A stretch of 64,000 nucleotides of DNA from Corynebacterium sp. 13CS0277 (lineage in GTDB: Bacteria > Actinomycetota > Actinomycetes > Mycobacteriales > Mycobacteriaceae): contig NZ_PPDL01000017.1 of the NCBI RefSeq assembly GCF_002994655.1, positions 1 to 64,000 of the forward strand, read 5' to 3'. Below the pieces are notes generated by a model. That model saw nothing but the letters and a program-made list of their open reading frames with translations, was not told the DNA's origin and searched no databases. Position 1 is the first letter of the stretch. Each line of letters begins with the position of its first letter. A program made the position numbers and the translations under genes. Of the stretch, positions 48,801 through 58,021 are shown piece after piece.

Positions 48801-51265
48801 CCACCCCCTTTGCCGCCAGCCTGCTGTTCAACTACACCGGCGCCTTCATGTACCAGGGGGACACCCCGGCGGCAGAAAAACGGGCCGCCGCCCTCGCCCT
48901 CGACCCGGCGCTGCTGGCCCAACTCTTAGGCACCGTCGCACTCAAGGATCTCCTCGACCCGGACATCGTCCTCGACGTCACCGACGAGGTGCGGCGCACC
49001 GCGCCGGCGCGCCGGGCGACAACACACGAGCAGCTGCTCGACGCCCTGCAGATCCTCGGCCCGGTGCCGTTGGACGAGCTGGATGAGTACGTCACCCCGG
49101 AACTGCTCGCCAGTGTCGCGCCCCGTGGCGCGCAGGCCGCGGGCGGAGCGCAGCCACAGGCGGATGCCGCCCGGCGGGCACTCGCCGATGCTGCGGTGGC
49201 GCTGCCGGGGCGGCGCGCCATGGTCGTCCGCATCGCCGGCCGGGAGCACCTCGCTCGCGCCGAGGACGCGCCCTTGCTGCGGGACGGGCTGGGGATTCCC
49301 ACCCCGCCCGGCATCGCTGTCGATCCCACCCCCATCGATGATGCGCTCACCCAGCTGCTCTCTCGCTACGCCCGCACCCACGGGCCCTTCACCACCGCCG
49401 AGGCGGCACAGGCCTTCGGGCTGGCACACGCGGTGGCGTACAACGTGCTGCGGCAGCTGGCGGAGCGGGGGCAGCTGGTCACCGGGGCGCTGAGCCGCGA
49501 TGAGGAGCAGTGGGCCGACCAGGAGGTCATCCGCCGGATGCGCAGCCGCAGCCTGGCGAAGGCCCGCGCCCAGGCGGAACCCGTCAGCCACAGCGCGTAC
49601 GCGCGATTCCTGCTGGGCTGGCACGGGCTCGCACCAGTGGGCCGCGCCCCGCAGGCCACCGGCGTCGACGGGGTCTTCCAGGCACTCGAGCAACTCGCCG
49701 GGGTGCGGCTGCCGGCCTCCGCCTGGGAGAGCGTCATCCTGCCGACCCGGGTGCGGGACTACCAGCCCGGCATGCTCGACGAACTGTGCCTCTCCGGCGA
49801 GATCACCATCATCGGCGCTGGCAGCGCGGCCGCCCACGACCCGTGGCTCATGCTGCTGCCCAGCGACTACGCCGCCGAACTCGCACCCCTGCGCACCGAG
49901 AAGGAACGCGAGGAGCTGCCCCTGACTGCCGTGCAGGAACGCATCCTGGACACCCTGTCCGCCGGCGGCGGGTTCTACTTCCCGCAGATCGTCGCCGGCG
50001 CCAGCGGCGCCGACGAGCTGGGGCTAGAGATCCCCGGGGGCGGGGACGAGGAGACCGTGCGCCGCGCCCTCTGGGAGCTCGTGGAACTCGGGCTGGTCAC
50101 CCCCGACGGTTTCGGCCCGGTGCGGGCGCGCCTGGCTACCCAGTCCAGCCCCCGGGCCGCGCACCGCGCGCCGCGTACCCCTGCCCGGGGGCGGCTGCGG
50201 ATGGGGCGCACCAGCTTCGCGCAGGCCACCCGGGCGCGTAGCCACCCCCAGGACACCACCGGTCGCTGGGCACTGGCGGTGGCGGCGAACCCGGACGCGA
50301 CCGCCCGGGCAATCGCCCACGGGGAGGCCTGGCTGGACCGCTACGGGGTGGTCACCCGCGGCGGCGTGGTCGCCGAAGACACCCCGGGTGGCTTCGCCCT
50401 GGCCTACAAAACACTGGCCACCTTTGAGGAACAGGGCCGCGCGGTGCGCGCCCACGTCATCGAAGGATTGGGCGCCGCCCAGTTCAGTACGGCTGCGGTC
50501 ATTGATCGCCTCCGCGGGCAGCACGACTCGGCGGACGTGGGCGGCTGGCCCAGCGGGGCCACCGACCCGGAGACCTTCGTCCTGGCGGCCGCCGACCCCG
50601 CCAACCCCTATGGTGCGGCACTGCCCTGGCCGGAGGACATCCGCGGCACCCGCGCCGCCGGCGCCCTCGTCGTCATCACCGACGGGATCCTCCTGGCGTA
50701 CCTCACCCGCGGCGGGAGGAGCCTGAGCCTGGCGCAGGACTCCCTGCCCACGGGGATCACCTGGGAGGACACCGTCCCGCTGGTGGTGGCCGCCCTGGCG
50801 GACGCCATCGGCCGGCGGGTGCTCGCACCGATTGTTGTGGAACAGATCAACGGCGAGCCGGTCCTCGGCGGCCATCTGCCCGGGGAACTCACTGCCCTGC
50901 TGCGGGGCGCGGGCGCAGGGCTGACGCCGAAAGGCCTGCGCATCACCGACCGCAGCCGCCCACAGTCCGCCTGCCCGGCAGCAGGCCGCGGGGGCGTGCC
51001 GCCGCGCGGTGGCCGGCGGGCCGTGGACGCGCCCCTCCTCGCGGAGGATCCCGGCCCGGATGCTGCGCCGGCCGGCACCCCGTCTGCCGGCGGGGGTGGT
51101 GGCCTGAGCTTCGACGATCACGCGGCGGACACTGACAACACTGGCGGAGAGCAGACCCACCCGGAGGATCCCGCGACCCCGCAGCGCACCAGCCCCTTCA
51201 CGCCCCGCCCCCGCGGCGGTGCCGCAGGCCGCGGGCGGCGAGGAGGACGCAATGCCCGAAGGTGA
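45827..51265 (+). CDS. lhr: ATP-dependent helicase Lhr
   Basis: 1812 residues, much longer than the about 1500-aa Lhr of other bacteria. SF2 core: Walker A PTGSGKT (45-51), DEIH (179-182), LSAT (203-206), VFVNSRRQAERL (about 425-436) and VQRTGRAGHS. Then comes the long Lhr-specific C-terminal region (winged-helix and beta-rich parts). Lhr translocates 3'-5' on single-stranded DNA and unwinds RNA:DNA. About 110 extra residues rich in Ala, Pro, Asp and Glu (about 275-385) interrupt the region between motifs III and IV. The last 110 residues are a Gly/Arg/Pro/Thr-rich tail. The start ATG has a leaderless promoter. Overlaps nei by 14 nt. Confidence 0.93.
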   Translation: MSTLTERFRPEVATWFSEVFAAPTAVQAGAWEAISRGENTLIVAPTGSGKTLAAFLWALNSLAGQPGQLPLPVEDLPTAGAAGAQSGPDGQARQGVRVLYISPLKALGVDVERNLRAPLLGIGQVAARLGEAAPDIRVAVRSGDTPPAERQRQVKNPPDILITTPESLYLMLTSKAGGILRSVDTVIIDEIHAVAGTKRGVHLALSLERLEHLCATPPQRIGLSATVRPLERVAHFLGGDRPVTMVNPESAKAWDLQVRSAVPNMSDLPTPELGSPIGEVVLDDRSGGMAGLGAILDEHFPHPQQPQGTSPSQAVEDAAEDTVGEVDPGALWGTQGPVLLPAEDPNSTAESPGSVPADEKAAAAAAPAVGAAPAVDTAVVAGRLATIEGGGWEELQGTTPQPGSIWPFIEQAVYEEIMGATSTLVFVNSRRQAERLTSRINELYAAQFAPEELSASMRRLPASLGKVNDVAGTAPTLIARAHHGSVAKDERAITENMLKSGELRAVVATSSLELGIDMGAVDKVIQVQSPPTVASGVQRTGRAGHSVGATSAGSFYPLHRSDLLQTCVVVSRMARGEIEELVVPSNPLDVLAQQTVAMTAQGEIHADEWFDIVRRAMPYQQLPREVFDAVLDLVSGVYPSTDFSELRPRVVYDRVTGMLSPRPGAQRIAVTSGGTIPDRGLFGVFLVGGDEAGSAPRRVGELDEEMVYESRVGDVFTLGASSWRIEEITRDQVLVTPAPGHTGRLPFWTGDQAARPFELGCAVGAFRREVAATPAMLDNLLGGHGEIDPWARDNLLAYLEEQREACGIIPDERTLLLERFRDELGDWRVILHTPFGRGVNAPWALAVGHRIAQTTGIDAQAVAGDDGIVLRLPDGEHEPGSELFHFDPDEIADIVTATVGDSALFASRFRECAARALLLPRKNPGARAPLWQQRQRAAQLLDVAKAYPSFPIILETVRECLQDVYDLPSLQKVCADLASHQIRTAEVTVTTPTPFAASLLFNYTGAFMYQGDTPAAEKRAAALALDPALLAQLLGTVALKDLLDPDIVLDVTDEVRRTAPARRATTHEQLLDALQILGPVPLDELDEYVTPELLASVAPRGAQAAGGAQPQADAARRALADAAVALPGRRAMVVRIAGREHLARAEDAPLLRDGLGIPTPPGIAVDPTPIDDALTQLLSRYARTHGPFTTAEAAQAFGLAHAVAYNVLRQLAERGQLVTGALSRDEEQWADQEVIRRMRSRSLAKARAQAEPVSHSAYARFLLGWHGLAPVGRAPQATGVDGVFQALEQLAGVRLPASAWESVILPTRVRDYQPGMLDELCLSGEITIIGAGSAAAHDPWLMLLPSDYAAELAPLRTEKEREELPLTAVQERILDTLSAGGGFYFPQIVAGASGADELGLEIPGGGDEETVRRALWELVELGLVTPDGFGPVRARLATQSSPRAAHRAPRTPARGRLRMGRTSFAQATRARSHPQDTTGRWALAVAANPDATARAIAHGEAWLDRYGVVTRGGVVAEDTPGGFALAYKTLATFEEQGRAVRAHVIEGLGAAQFSTAAVIDRLRGQHDSADVGGWPSGATDPETFVLAAADPANPYGAALPWPEDIRGTRAAGALVVITDGILLAYLTRGGRSLSLAQDSLPTGITWEDTVPLVVAALADAIGRRVLAPIVVEQINGEPVLGGHLPGELTALLRGAGAGLTPKGLRITDRSRPQSACPAAGRGGVPPRGGRRAVDAPLLAEDPGPDAAPAGTPSAGGGGGLSFDDHAADTDNTGGEQTHPEDPATPQRTSPFTPRPRGGAAGRGRRGGRNARR

Positions 51266-52109
51266 TTCCGTCTACCAGCTCGCCCGCAGGCTCCACCCGC
51301 TTGTCGGCCTCAGCGTCAGCCACACCAGCCTGCGGGTGCCGCAGCTGGCCACCGTGAGCCTCAACGGTCGGGTGCTGCGCGCCCTGTGGCCCTACGGCAA
51401 AAACCTCTACATGCAGTTCGACGAGCAGATCCTCCACACCCACCTCAAAATGGAGGGCACCTGGGCACTGCACCCCGTGGGCACCCGCTGGCGGGCCCCT
51501 GGGTTCTCCGCGCGGGTCGTGCTGCACTTCGACGCCCACCCCACACCCCTGGAATTGGTGGGCCACGACTTAGGGCTCGTGCGGCTCATGAGTGCTACGG
51601 ACTACCCGGCCCACATCAGCCAGTTCGGGCCCGATGTGTTGAGCCCCACCTTCGACCACGAGGCGGCCGCCCGCAGGCTCCGCCGCCGCCCGGAGCGGGC
51701 CATCGGGGCCGCACTCCTCGACCAGAGCATGCTGGCCGGGGTGGGCAACGAATACCGGGCCGAGATCTGTTTCCTCGCGGGCGTCCACCCCGGAGTGCCC
51801 ACCGGGGAGGTTGATGTGGACACCATCCTGGACATCACCCGCCGGGTGATGTGGGCGAACCGGCTGAGCCCCGTGCGGGTCACGACGGGCGTGCGGCGCG
51901 CCGGGGAAACCACCTACGTGTTCGGGCGGGGTGGGAAGCCCTGCCGGCGCTGCCGAACCCCGATCGTCAAAGACACCCTCGGCGGGGTGGATCGGGGCGG
52001 GGAGGTGGGCGAATTGGAGCGCTTCATCTGGTGGTGCCCCACCTGCCAGCCGACGCCGCCGCAGTGGCGGTGGGATTCCCGCCTGTCGGAGGCCAGCCGC
52101 TGGAACTAG
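51252..52109 (+). CDS. nei: Nei/Fpg-family DNA glycosylase/AP lyase
   Basis: 285 residues. The N-terminal MPEGDSVYQLARRL supplies the catalytic Pro2 and Glu3. PYGKNLYMQFDEQILHTHLKMEG, MLAGVGNEYRAEICFLAGVHP (the H2TH region) and a C-terminal zinc finger CRRC...CPTC follow. It removes oxidised bases and cleaves the strand. Relatives in actinobacteria include endonuclease VIII-type Nei proteins, with MPEGDS matching that group. GAGGAGG precedes the ATG at 51252; the gene overlaps lhr by 14 nt, a pairing also seen in mycobacteria, so both are likely made together. Confidence 0.93.
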   Translation: MPEGDSVYQLARRLHPLVGLSVSHTSLRVPQLATVSLNGRVLRALWPYGKNLYMQFDEQILHTHLKMEGTWALHPVGTRWRAPGFSARVVLHFDAHPTPLELVGHDLGLVRLMSATDYPAHISQFGPDVLSPTFDHEAAARRLRRRPERAIGAALLDQSMLAGVGNEYRAEICFLAGVHPGVPTGEVDVDTILDITRRVMWANRLSPVRVTTGVRRAGETTYVFGRGGKPCRRCRTPIVKDTLGGVDRGGEVGELERFIWWCPTCQPTPPQWRWDSRLSEASRWN

Positions 52110-52206
52110 GGGACACGGCGTGCTGCGGCCACACCCTGCGACCCCACTCCACCGGGCGCGACACCCGGCGGACTCTAACGGGGCACACAGGCCCCGAAAG
52201 CAGGAA

Positions 52207-52250
52207 CCCCACCTGCCAGCCGAGCAGAGACGCGGCTCGGGGCGGTGGGG
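52207..52250. terminator. bidirectional terminator
   Basis: Imperfect long inverted repeat (CCCCACCTGCC-AGCCGAG with CTCGG-GGCGGTGGGG) between nei and the convergent lipoprotein gene. Confidence 0.65.
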
Positions 52251-52276
52251 GATTCCTCGCGGGGCGCGCGGGTGCG

Positions 52277-52936
52277 TTACTCGGCGGCGGGCGTCGTCGC
52301 CGGGGCCTCAGGGGCCTCAGGGGCCGCGGGCGCTTCTGCTGCCGGTGCGTCCCCGGCGGCTTCCTCGTCGCTCATCGCGTCCGGGTTTTCGTTCTCGACG
52401 TTCGCGCCGTAGCGGGCGCGCGTGTTGAGCTCGTCGACGAAGAAGGAATCCGGTTCCAGGCTCATCCGCCACCGGCCATCGAGGTGCTGGAAGTCCATCG
52501 CCTGGGTGACCGGGTGGTACACGCCCGCCAGCACATCCGTGTAGCACAGGTCCACCTCGTCGGAGGGGATGTTCTTCAACTCGTACCAGTTGTCCTCGTT
52601 GGCGAGGATCAGCAGCTGCTCGCCTTCCTTCGGGCCGTCCTCCGGGTAGTCAGGCATCTCGAGCGACAGCTGGTATTCCATCGCCTGGCGGCCCGCGCCC
52701 GGGCAGCCGACCGCCCAGAAGTCGATGGCATTGTCTTCCGTGGAGTACAGCTCCGGGATCCGGTAGGTGACTTTCTCCAGCAGCGACGCGTCAGCAAGGG
52801 CGTCGGTGAAGGTGTTGTCGGTGGCCGGGCCGCGGGAGCAACTCGACAGCAGCAGGGCGGCGACACCGAGGGCGCACACCGTGCGGGTGGTGCGGGTAGA
52901 AGGCCGAGACGGGACTGCGCGCGCAAGCAAACTCAT
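52277..52936 (-). CDS. putative lipoprotein of unknown function
   Basis: 219 residues from the ATG at 52936. Signal with lipobox LLSSC (Cys near residue 33). The mature part has three further Cys (VGCPGAG, LCYTD and none near the end besides), conserved-looking TYRIPELYSTEDNAIDFWAVGCPGAGRQAMEYQLSLE, and an acidic Ala/Pro/Glu tail from residue 175. Family not recognised. It lies downstream of the MFS gene (gap 94 nt) on the same strand. Confidence 0.75.
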   Translation of the reverse strand: MSLLARAVPSRPSTRTTRTVCALGVAALLLSSCSRGPATDNTFTDALADASLLEKVTYRIPELYSTEDNAIDFWAVGCPGAGRQAMEYQLSLEMPDYPEDGPKEGEQLLILANEDNWYELKNIPSDEVDLCYTDVLAGVYHPVTQAMDFQHLDGRWRMSLEPDSFFVDELNTRARYGANVENENPDAMSDEEAAGDAPAAEAPAAPEAPEAPATTPAAE

Positions 52937-53030
52937 GGTGGCAGAGTTTAGCGCATGGGCTCTCTGGGGTGCTTCTCGAGTGCAGCAGGCGCGCCTGTGA
53001 TCCTGCCTCGGAGGCGCGGCGGAGGATCGC

Positions 53031-54284
53031 TTATGCCGCTGTGATCCCCCGGGCGGCGAGCTGGTCTTCCACGTACACCGGCCGGCAGGCGAAAAAACCG
53101 CCGATGGCGACGACGACCAAGGCCGCGGTGGTGGCGGCGGTGGGCCACGCCCAGCCGGCGGCGTGGTCGTGCAGCAGGCCCACGAAGAACGGCCCACCGC
53201 AGGCCAGGGTGTAGCCGGCACCCTGCCCAAACGACGACAGGCTTGTCGCACCCAGCATGGTGCGGGCGCGAATGTTCACCAGGGTGAGCCCCATGGGGAA
53301 CGCGCAGGGCCCCAGGGAGGACAGCACCACCCACACCCAGGGGGCGGACATGGGATTGGTGGCGATGCCGATGTTGCCGACGACGAACATGATGAGGAAC
53401 GCCACCATCGCCGGGTAGGGGTTGGTGAAGCGCCCCACCAGCCAGGGGCCGATGAAGGCCAGTGATAGGCCCAGACCCGCCCACACCGACAGCATGAGTG
53501 CGGCGAACTGGGGTGTGGCCCCGCCGTCGACGTACATCTGCGGCAGGAAGAGCATCATCGCGTAGGTGGCGAAAGACGTGAACCCGAACATGGTGGCCAG
53601 GCCCCAGCCGACGGGGGTGCGCCACACCGGCAGGCTGGAGGGGGCGGCCGAGGCCTTCGCCGCCACCGCCGAACGCGGCATGCCCAGCAGTGGCAGCCAG
53701 GCGGTTGCCGCGAGCACGCCGAGGATGCTCCAGGCGCCGAGGCTGATGCGCCAGCCGTGTCCGCCGGTGGCGGCATCACCGGCGGCGGCCAGCGGCTCCG
53801 CGAGCAGCGGCGCCATGGACATGCCCACCTGCATGGTCACCAGGTACCCCATCGACCAGGCGGGCACCCGGGTGGGGAAGAAGGCACGCACCGCCAGCGG
53901 CACGAGCGCGTTGGCGATACCGATCGCGAACAGGGCGAGCAGGGAACCCGCAAACATGCCCGGCACCGTCGGCACGAGGACGCGGAGCAACTGGCCCAAG
54001 GCGGTGAGCACCATGCCGGCGCAGAGCGCCCGGGGGATGGTGAGGATTTTGAGAATCTTTGGGCTCACCAGGGCGGAGACCGCGAACATGGCGGTGGGGA
54101 TCATGCCGACGAGACCCACCTGGGTGGTCGTCATACCCAGGTCGGCGGTGATCCGCGGCAGCAGTGGGGAAAGCCCCGTGACGGCGGCGCGCATGTTCAG
54201 TGCGGTGAGCACGATCGCGATGCCGGCGACAATGAGGATGCGGGCAGGCGTCGGCGCGCCGGTGGGCTGGGCTGGGGTAGACAC
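53031..54284 (-). CDS. MFS transporter of the CynX/NimT type
   Basis: 417 residues with about 12 membrane helices. Typical of the CynX/NimT branch: RILIVAGIAIVLTALNMRAAVTGLSPLLPRI, TTTQVGLVGMIPTAMFAVSALVSPKIL, ALCAGMVLTALGQLLRVLVPTVPGMFAGSLLALFAIGIANALVPLAVR. The branch carries cyanate or nitroimidazole-like compounds in a few cases; the substrate here is unknown. The GTG start at 54284 is 8 nt after a TACAAT -10 box, so the mRNA is probably leaderless. Confidence 0.87.
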   Translation of the reverse strand: MSTPAQPTGAPTPARILIVAGIAIVLTALNMRAAVTGLSPLLPRITADLGMTTTQVGLVGMIPTAMFAVSALVSPKILKILTIPRALCAGMVLTALGQLLRVLVPTVPGMFAGSLLALFAIGIANALVPLAVRAFFPTRVPAWSMGYLVTMQVGMSMAPLLAEPLAAAGDAATGGHGWRISLGAWSILGVLAATAWLPLLGMPRSAVAAKASAAPSSLPVWRTPVGWGLATMFGFTSFATYAMMLFLPQMYVDGGATPQFAALMLSVWAGLGLSLAFIGPWLVGRFTNPYPAMVAFLIMFVVGNIGIATNPMSAPWVWVVLSSLGPCAFPMGLTLVNIRARTMLGATSLSSFGQGAGYTLACGGPFFVGLLHDHAAGWAWPTAATTAALVVVAIGGFFACRPVYVEDQLAARGITAA

Positions 54285-54292
54285 GATGCCAC

Positions 54293-54298
54293 ATTGTA
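54293..54298 (-). promoter_or_regulatory. -10 box of the MFS gene
   Basis: On the minus strand TACAAT, then 8 nt, then the GTG start; no ribosome-binding site fits, so the gene is likely leaderless. Confidence 0.45.
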
Positions 54299-54355
54299 GG
54301 CCCCGGTGCGTCTTTCCCGTGCGCCCGGGGCGACAGTGAACGCGCGCAAACGCCG

Positions 54356-54388
54356 GCACCCCCACCGCAAGGATGCGGGTGGGGGTGC
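54356..54388 (-). terminator. terminator after pgi-lipoprotein
   Basis: Arms of about 13 bp (GCACCCCCACC.GC with GC.GGTGGGGGTGC), 23 nt past the stop of the lipoprotein gene on the minus strand. Confidence 0.7.
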
Positions 54389-54410
54389 ATGCGGGGCGTG
54401 CGTGGTGGGT

Positions 54411-54896
54411 CTAGTTCACCACGGTGCCGGTATTGGCGGTGGCTTCCGCCGCCGGCACGGGGGAGGCGTACCAGGCGCCGGACTTCTCGTCCTTCGTCAG
54501 CTTCAGCGGCTGGGTGATGTCGGTGACCTCCCAGGCGTTGGAGGACTTGCACAGGTCGAAGCGGTCGAGCGCGTAGGTGCGCAGCGTGGTCTCCCCACGG
54601 GGGGTGAGGAACACCAGCGCGGAGCGATCCGTGTAGCCGTCCTCCGGGTACTTCGCGGGCGCTTGGGTACCCAGCGTGCGGGCCAGTTGCTTCGCGGTGG
54701 TCTCCGGGCAGACCACCAGGTAGCGGTCCTGGTCATCCAGGTGGCCCAGGGTGACGGTGACCTGGGTTTGCTCGGAGTGCTCGATATCGCCGAACGCGAG
54801 ATCCTTGCTCAGCTCCGCGCAGCTCACCAACCCCAGGGCGAGGCAGAGGAGGGCACCGCCCGCAGCAGCGCGGGCGGTGGTGCGCTTAGGCGCCAC
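54411..54896 (-). CDS. small lipoprotein of unknown function
   Basis: About 161 residues. Start assigned to GTG 54896 ([14 protein letters not shown]); GTG 54905 is equally possible. Signal with lipobox LVSC (Cys about residue 24). The mature part has [31 protein letters not shown] and further Cys in [11 protein letters not shown]; family not recognised. It overlaps the end of pgi by 11 nt, so it is read as part of the same mRNA. Confidence 0.72.
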   Translation of the reverse strand: MAPKRTTARAAAGGALLCLALGLVSCAELSKDLAFGDIEHSEQTQVTVTLGHLDDQDRYLVVCPETTAKQLARTLGTQAPAKYPEDGYTDRSALVFLTPRGETTLRTYALDRFDLCKSSNAWEVTDITQPLKLTKDEKSGAWYASPVPAAEATANTGTVVN

Positions 54897-56529
54897 GGTG
54901 GGCACGGAACCAGGTGATGAGCTCATCGGTGGAGGCATCGCCGGAATCGACGGCAACGTCCCCATCGACGGCGGGCAGCAGGTCGCCGGCCTGCTTCTTG
55001 CCGAGCTCCACACCCCACTGGTCGAAGGAGTTGATGTCCCAAATGACACCCTCGACGAAGACGATGTGCTCGTAGAGGGCGATCAGGGAGCCCAGGATGA
55101 AGGGGGTGAGTTCCTCGGCGAGGATCGTGGTGGTGGGGCGGTTGCCCGGCATCACCTTGTGGGTGACCAAGTCGACCGGCACGCCTTCGGCGGAGATCTC
55201 CTGCTCGTTCTTGCCGAACGCCAGCACCTTCGTCTGCGCGAAGAAGTTGCTCATGAGCAGGTTGTGCATGCTGCCGGTGCCGTCGGCGGTCGGCAGGTCC
55301 TGGCGGGGGCGGGCGAAACCGATGAAGTCGGCGGGCACCATGCGGGTGCCCTGGTGCAGCAGCTGGAAGAAGGCGTGCTGGCCGTTGGTGCCCGGCTCAC
55401 CCCAGTAGATTTCACCGGTGTCCACGGTGACGGCGGAGCCGTCGCGGCGCACCGACTTGCCGTTGGATTCCATGGTGAGCTGCTGCAGGTAGGCGGGGAA
55501 GCGGGCCAGGTCCTGCGAGTAGGGCAGCACCGCGTGGGTTTCTGCGCCATAGAAGTCCCCGTACCAGACGTTGAGCAGCGCCATGAGCACCGGCAGGTTC
55601 TTGTCGAAGTCGGCGGTGCGGAAGTGCTCGTCCATGGCGTGGAAGCCGTCGAGGAACCGCATGAAGTCCATGGGGCCGATGACCGCCATGAGCGACAGGC
55701 CGATGGCGGAGTCGACGGAGTAGCGGCCGCCCACCCAGTCCCAGAAACCAAACATGTTGCGGGTGTCGATGCCGAACTCGGCGACCTTCTCTGCGTTGGT
55801 GGACACCGCCACGAAGTGCTTCGCGACAGCGGCCTCGTCGCCGAAGGCATCAAGGATCCAGCGCTTCGCCGCGTGGGCGTTCGCCAGGGTTTCCTGGGTG
55901 GTGAACGTCTTGGAGGCCACGACGAACAGGGTGGAGTTCGGGTCGAGGTCATCGACCTTGGCGTGGAAGTCTGCCGGGTCGACGTTGGAGACGAAGCGGG
56001 CGGAAATACCTGCGGTTGCTTCGCAGCGCAGCGCCTGCACCGCCATCGCCGGGCCCAGGTCGGAGCCGCCGATACCAATGTTGACGATCGTCTTGATGGT
56101 GTGGCCGGTGTAGCCCAGCCACTCCCCGGAGCGCAGGGCGTGCGCGAAGTCCCGCATGCGGGAGAGCACATCGTGCACGTCCGCGGCGACGTCCTGGCCG
56201 TCGACCTCGAGGGACTGCTCCACCGGCAGGCGCAGCGCGGTGTGCAGCACCGCACGGTCCTCGGTGTTGTTGATGTGCACGCCGCCGAACATCTCCTCGG
56301 TGCGCTGCTTCAACCCGGCAGCCTCAGCCAGCTCGATGAGCAGGGCGAGGGTGTCAGTGGTGACGAGGTTCTTCGACAGGTCCGCGTGCAGGCCGGCGGC
56401 GTCGAAGGTCAGCTTCTCGGCGCGGGCGGCATCGGCGGCAAACAGGTCGCGCAGGGTGGTGTTCGCCATCTCGGTGTGGTGGGTGGCGAGCTTCTGCCAC
56501 TGCTCAGTGGAGGAAATGTCAAAAGACAT
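54886..56529 (-). CDS. pgi: glucose-6-phosphate isomerase
   Basis: 547 residues. Signature regions: [61 protein letters not shown] (PGI signature 1) and [15 protein letters not shown] (signature 2). It interconverts glucose-6-phosphate and fructose-6-phosphate. The ATG at 56529 has AAGGAA upstream. A probable promoter (TAGATT near 56750 on the minus strand) would give a leader of about 200 nt. Confidence 0.97.
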   Translation of the reverse strand: MSFDISSTEQWQKLATHHTEMANTTLRDLFAADAARAEKLTFDAAGLHADLSKNLVTTDTLALLIELAEAAGLKQRTEEMFGGVHINNTEDRAVLHTALRLPVEQSLEVDGQDVAADVHDVLSRMRDFAHALRSGEWLGYTGHTIKTIVNIGIGGSDLGPAMAVQALRCEATAGISARFVSNVDPADFHAKVDDLDPNSTLFVVASKTFTTQETLANAHAAKRWILDAFGDEAAVAKHFVAVSTNAEKVAEFGIDTRNMFGFWDWVGGRYSVDSAIGLSLMAVIGPMDFMRFLDGFHAMDEHFRTADFDKNLPVLMALLNVWYGDFYGAETHAVLPYSQDLARFPAYLQQLTMESNGKSVRRDGSAVTVDTGEIYWGEPGTNGQHAFFQLLHQGTRMVPADFIGFARPRQDLPTADGTGSMHNLLMSNFFAQTKVLAFGKNEQEISAEGVPVDLVTHKVMPGNRPTTTILAEELTPFILGSLIALYEHIVFVEGVIWDINSFDQWGVELGKKQAGDLLPAVDGDVAVDSGDASTDELITWFRAHRGA

Positions 56530-57029
56530 GTCAGGTTCATTCCTTACACATAAGGTGTTGTCGTCGTCGCCCGCGCGCCCCGACGCGCACAATCGCCACC
56601 CTGCCAGGTGTTCAGGGGTGTTCTCCCGGGGCGAGTGTGATGGAGGACCGTGAGAGGGGTGCTCCATGGGCACCCGCCGGGGCGGGATGGGTGTGGGATT
56701 GTGTGGGGTGTGTGGGTGTCGGCGGAGTCGACGTTGTCCGGAAACCAATCTAGTCGCCCAACCCACACGCGACCACCGCGCGGGCCCACACCGCGGGCGA
56801 GAGTGTGAGTTAGGCCAGTTCAGGGCGGGCCGGGGAGATGGAACACACATCCAGTGTGGGGGCGGCTGGCGGGGAGTTGCCGGTCGCCGCACTCCGGCAC
56901 CAGACGCCTGCGCGAGTGTGGGAACGGGCGGAAAACCACACAACCGGACCTGCCGGTGGGGTGCGGGGGAGAAATGGGGGAGATCTCAGAGAAGGGGTGG
57001 TGCGTGCGGGGGTGGTGTGTCGCAGACCA
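56530..57029. other. divergent gap between pgi and the RHH-like gene
   Basis: About 500 bp without a gene. Contains an inverted repeat CCTTA-TGTG-TAAGG (near 56541-56554) just upstream of pgi and a -10-like TAGATT near 56750 on the minus strand. Nothing else recognised. Confidence 0.45.
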
Positions 57030-57058
57030 TTGACAGCGCCGCAGCGGGCGCGCACAGT
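57030..57058 (+). promoter_or_regulatory. leaderless promoter of the RHH-like gene
   Basis: Consensus TTGACA at 57030-57035, 17-bp spacer, CACAGT at 57053-57058, ATG 6 nt later. One of the clearest sigma-A promoters in the window. Confidence 0.7.
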
Positions 57059-57064
57059 GGTGGC

Positions 57065-57397
57065 ATGAGTGCCACCAGCAATAGTGACCACACGACGTAC
57101 CCCCTCGACTTGGCCCCGGAGTTGCTCGCCCAGCTGGAGGAGGCCGCCCGCGAACACCACGTCGCGGTCGCCGACCTCATGGTGGAGGTTTTGGGCGAAT
57201 ATGTGCGCTGGGAACGCCTGGCGCGCCTGCGCGGACAGTCTGATGTGACCACCGGCCCGCAGGACTTCACCTCCTGGGCGGAGCAGGTGGAGTTCTTCCA
57301 CGCCCGCCTGCGCCAGCGCGCGGCCGCCCCCGCCGGCCTGCCGAACCGCGACCTGCCCGCCGTGGAGCCGGCGTCGCCGCCCGCCCCCGAGCACTAG
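57065..57397 (+). CDS. solitary ribbon-helix-helix-like protein
   Basis: 110 residues. Residues about 10-48 (YPLDLAPELLAQLEEAAREHHVAVADLMVEVLGEYV) have the strand-helix-turn-helix pattern of RHH DNA-binding proteins: a short alternating strand, LAPELLAQLEEAAREH, then HVAVADLMVEVL. The rest is a charged helix (WERLARLRGQ) and a Pro/Ala tail. RHH proteins are often antitoxins or copy-number repressors, but no toxin gene is next to it. The strand pattern YPLDL is weak, so the fold is inferred. Leaderless mRNA. Confidence 0.6.
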   Translation: MSATSNSDHTTYPLDLAPELLAQLEEAAREHHVAVADLMVEVLGEYVRWERLARLRGQSDVTTGPQDFTSWAEQVEFFHARLRQRAAAPAGLPNRDLPAVEPASPPAPEH

Positions 57398-57447
57398 CGA
57401 CGGCGGAGGCGCGCTCCGAGCGGGGCGCGCCGCCGGATGCCGGGGTC

Positions 57448-57792
57448 TTAGGAGCCCAGCTTGCCGCGCCCCATGCGCAGCAACAGGTTCGCCAGGGCCG
57501 GACCCTCTTCACCAATTTCCTCCCGGAACTGGTTGATGATGGCGACCTCCCGGGTGTGCACGAGCTTCGTGCCGCCGGACCCCATCCGGGTGCGGCCAAT
57601 CGCGCGGGAGACTTCACTGCGGCGCTTCACCGCGTCCAGGATCACCCGGTCGAGGCGGTCGATTTCCTGCCGGTACTGCTGGATCTCCGCATCAGACAAG
57701 GGGTCATCCGTGCCGGTGGGCATGCGGATGTCGAAAGGCTCCTGGGTGGCGGTGTCGGGGGTAGCGGTGGTGTCACCGTCGTGGGCGTTCAT
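57448..57792 (-). CDS. chorismate mutase (AroQ type)
   Basis: 114 residues from the ATG at 57792. The catalytic helices are visible: DAEIQQYRQEIDRLDRVILDAVKRRSEVSRAIGRTRMGSGGTKLVHTREVAIINQFREEIGEEGPALANLLLRMGRGKLG, typical of the actinobacterial AroQ-delta mutase. It converts chorismate to prephenate for Phe and Tyr. In mycobacteria such mutases are weak alone and boosted by DAHP synthase. It is convergent with the RHH-like gene and divergent from uvrD. Confidence 0.92.
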   Translation of the reverse strand: MNAHDGDTTATPDTATQEPFDIRMPTGTDDPLSDAEIQQYRQEIDRLDRVILDAVKRRSEVSRAIGRTRMGSGGTKLVHTREVAIINQFREEIGEEGPALANLLLRMGRGKLGS

Positions 57793-58021
57793 GGTGCACC
57801 ATTGTGCCACAGTGTGGGCCCCGCAGTGCCCGATATTTTCCACCCGTGCGCTGCGGGAAACTGGGTGTCTCCCGCCCGTGGTGGGGCCCGGGTGGCGGGG
57901 CAGCGCACCCAGGTGTGTGCATGGTTGCGCGGGGCTCCTTCGTGGCGAGCAAGTCTCGAACGACTGTTCCCAGCTGTGAGGATGCCAATTGCGGCACAGA
58001 CCTGTAGGTTTGATAATCACT

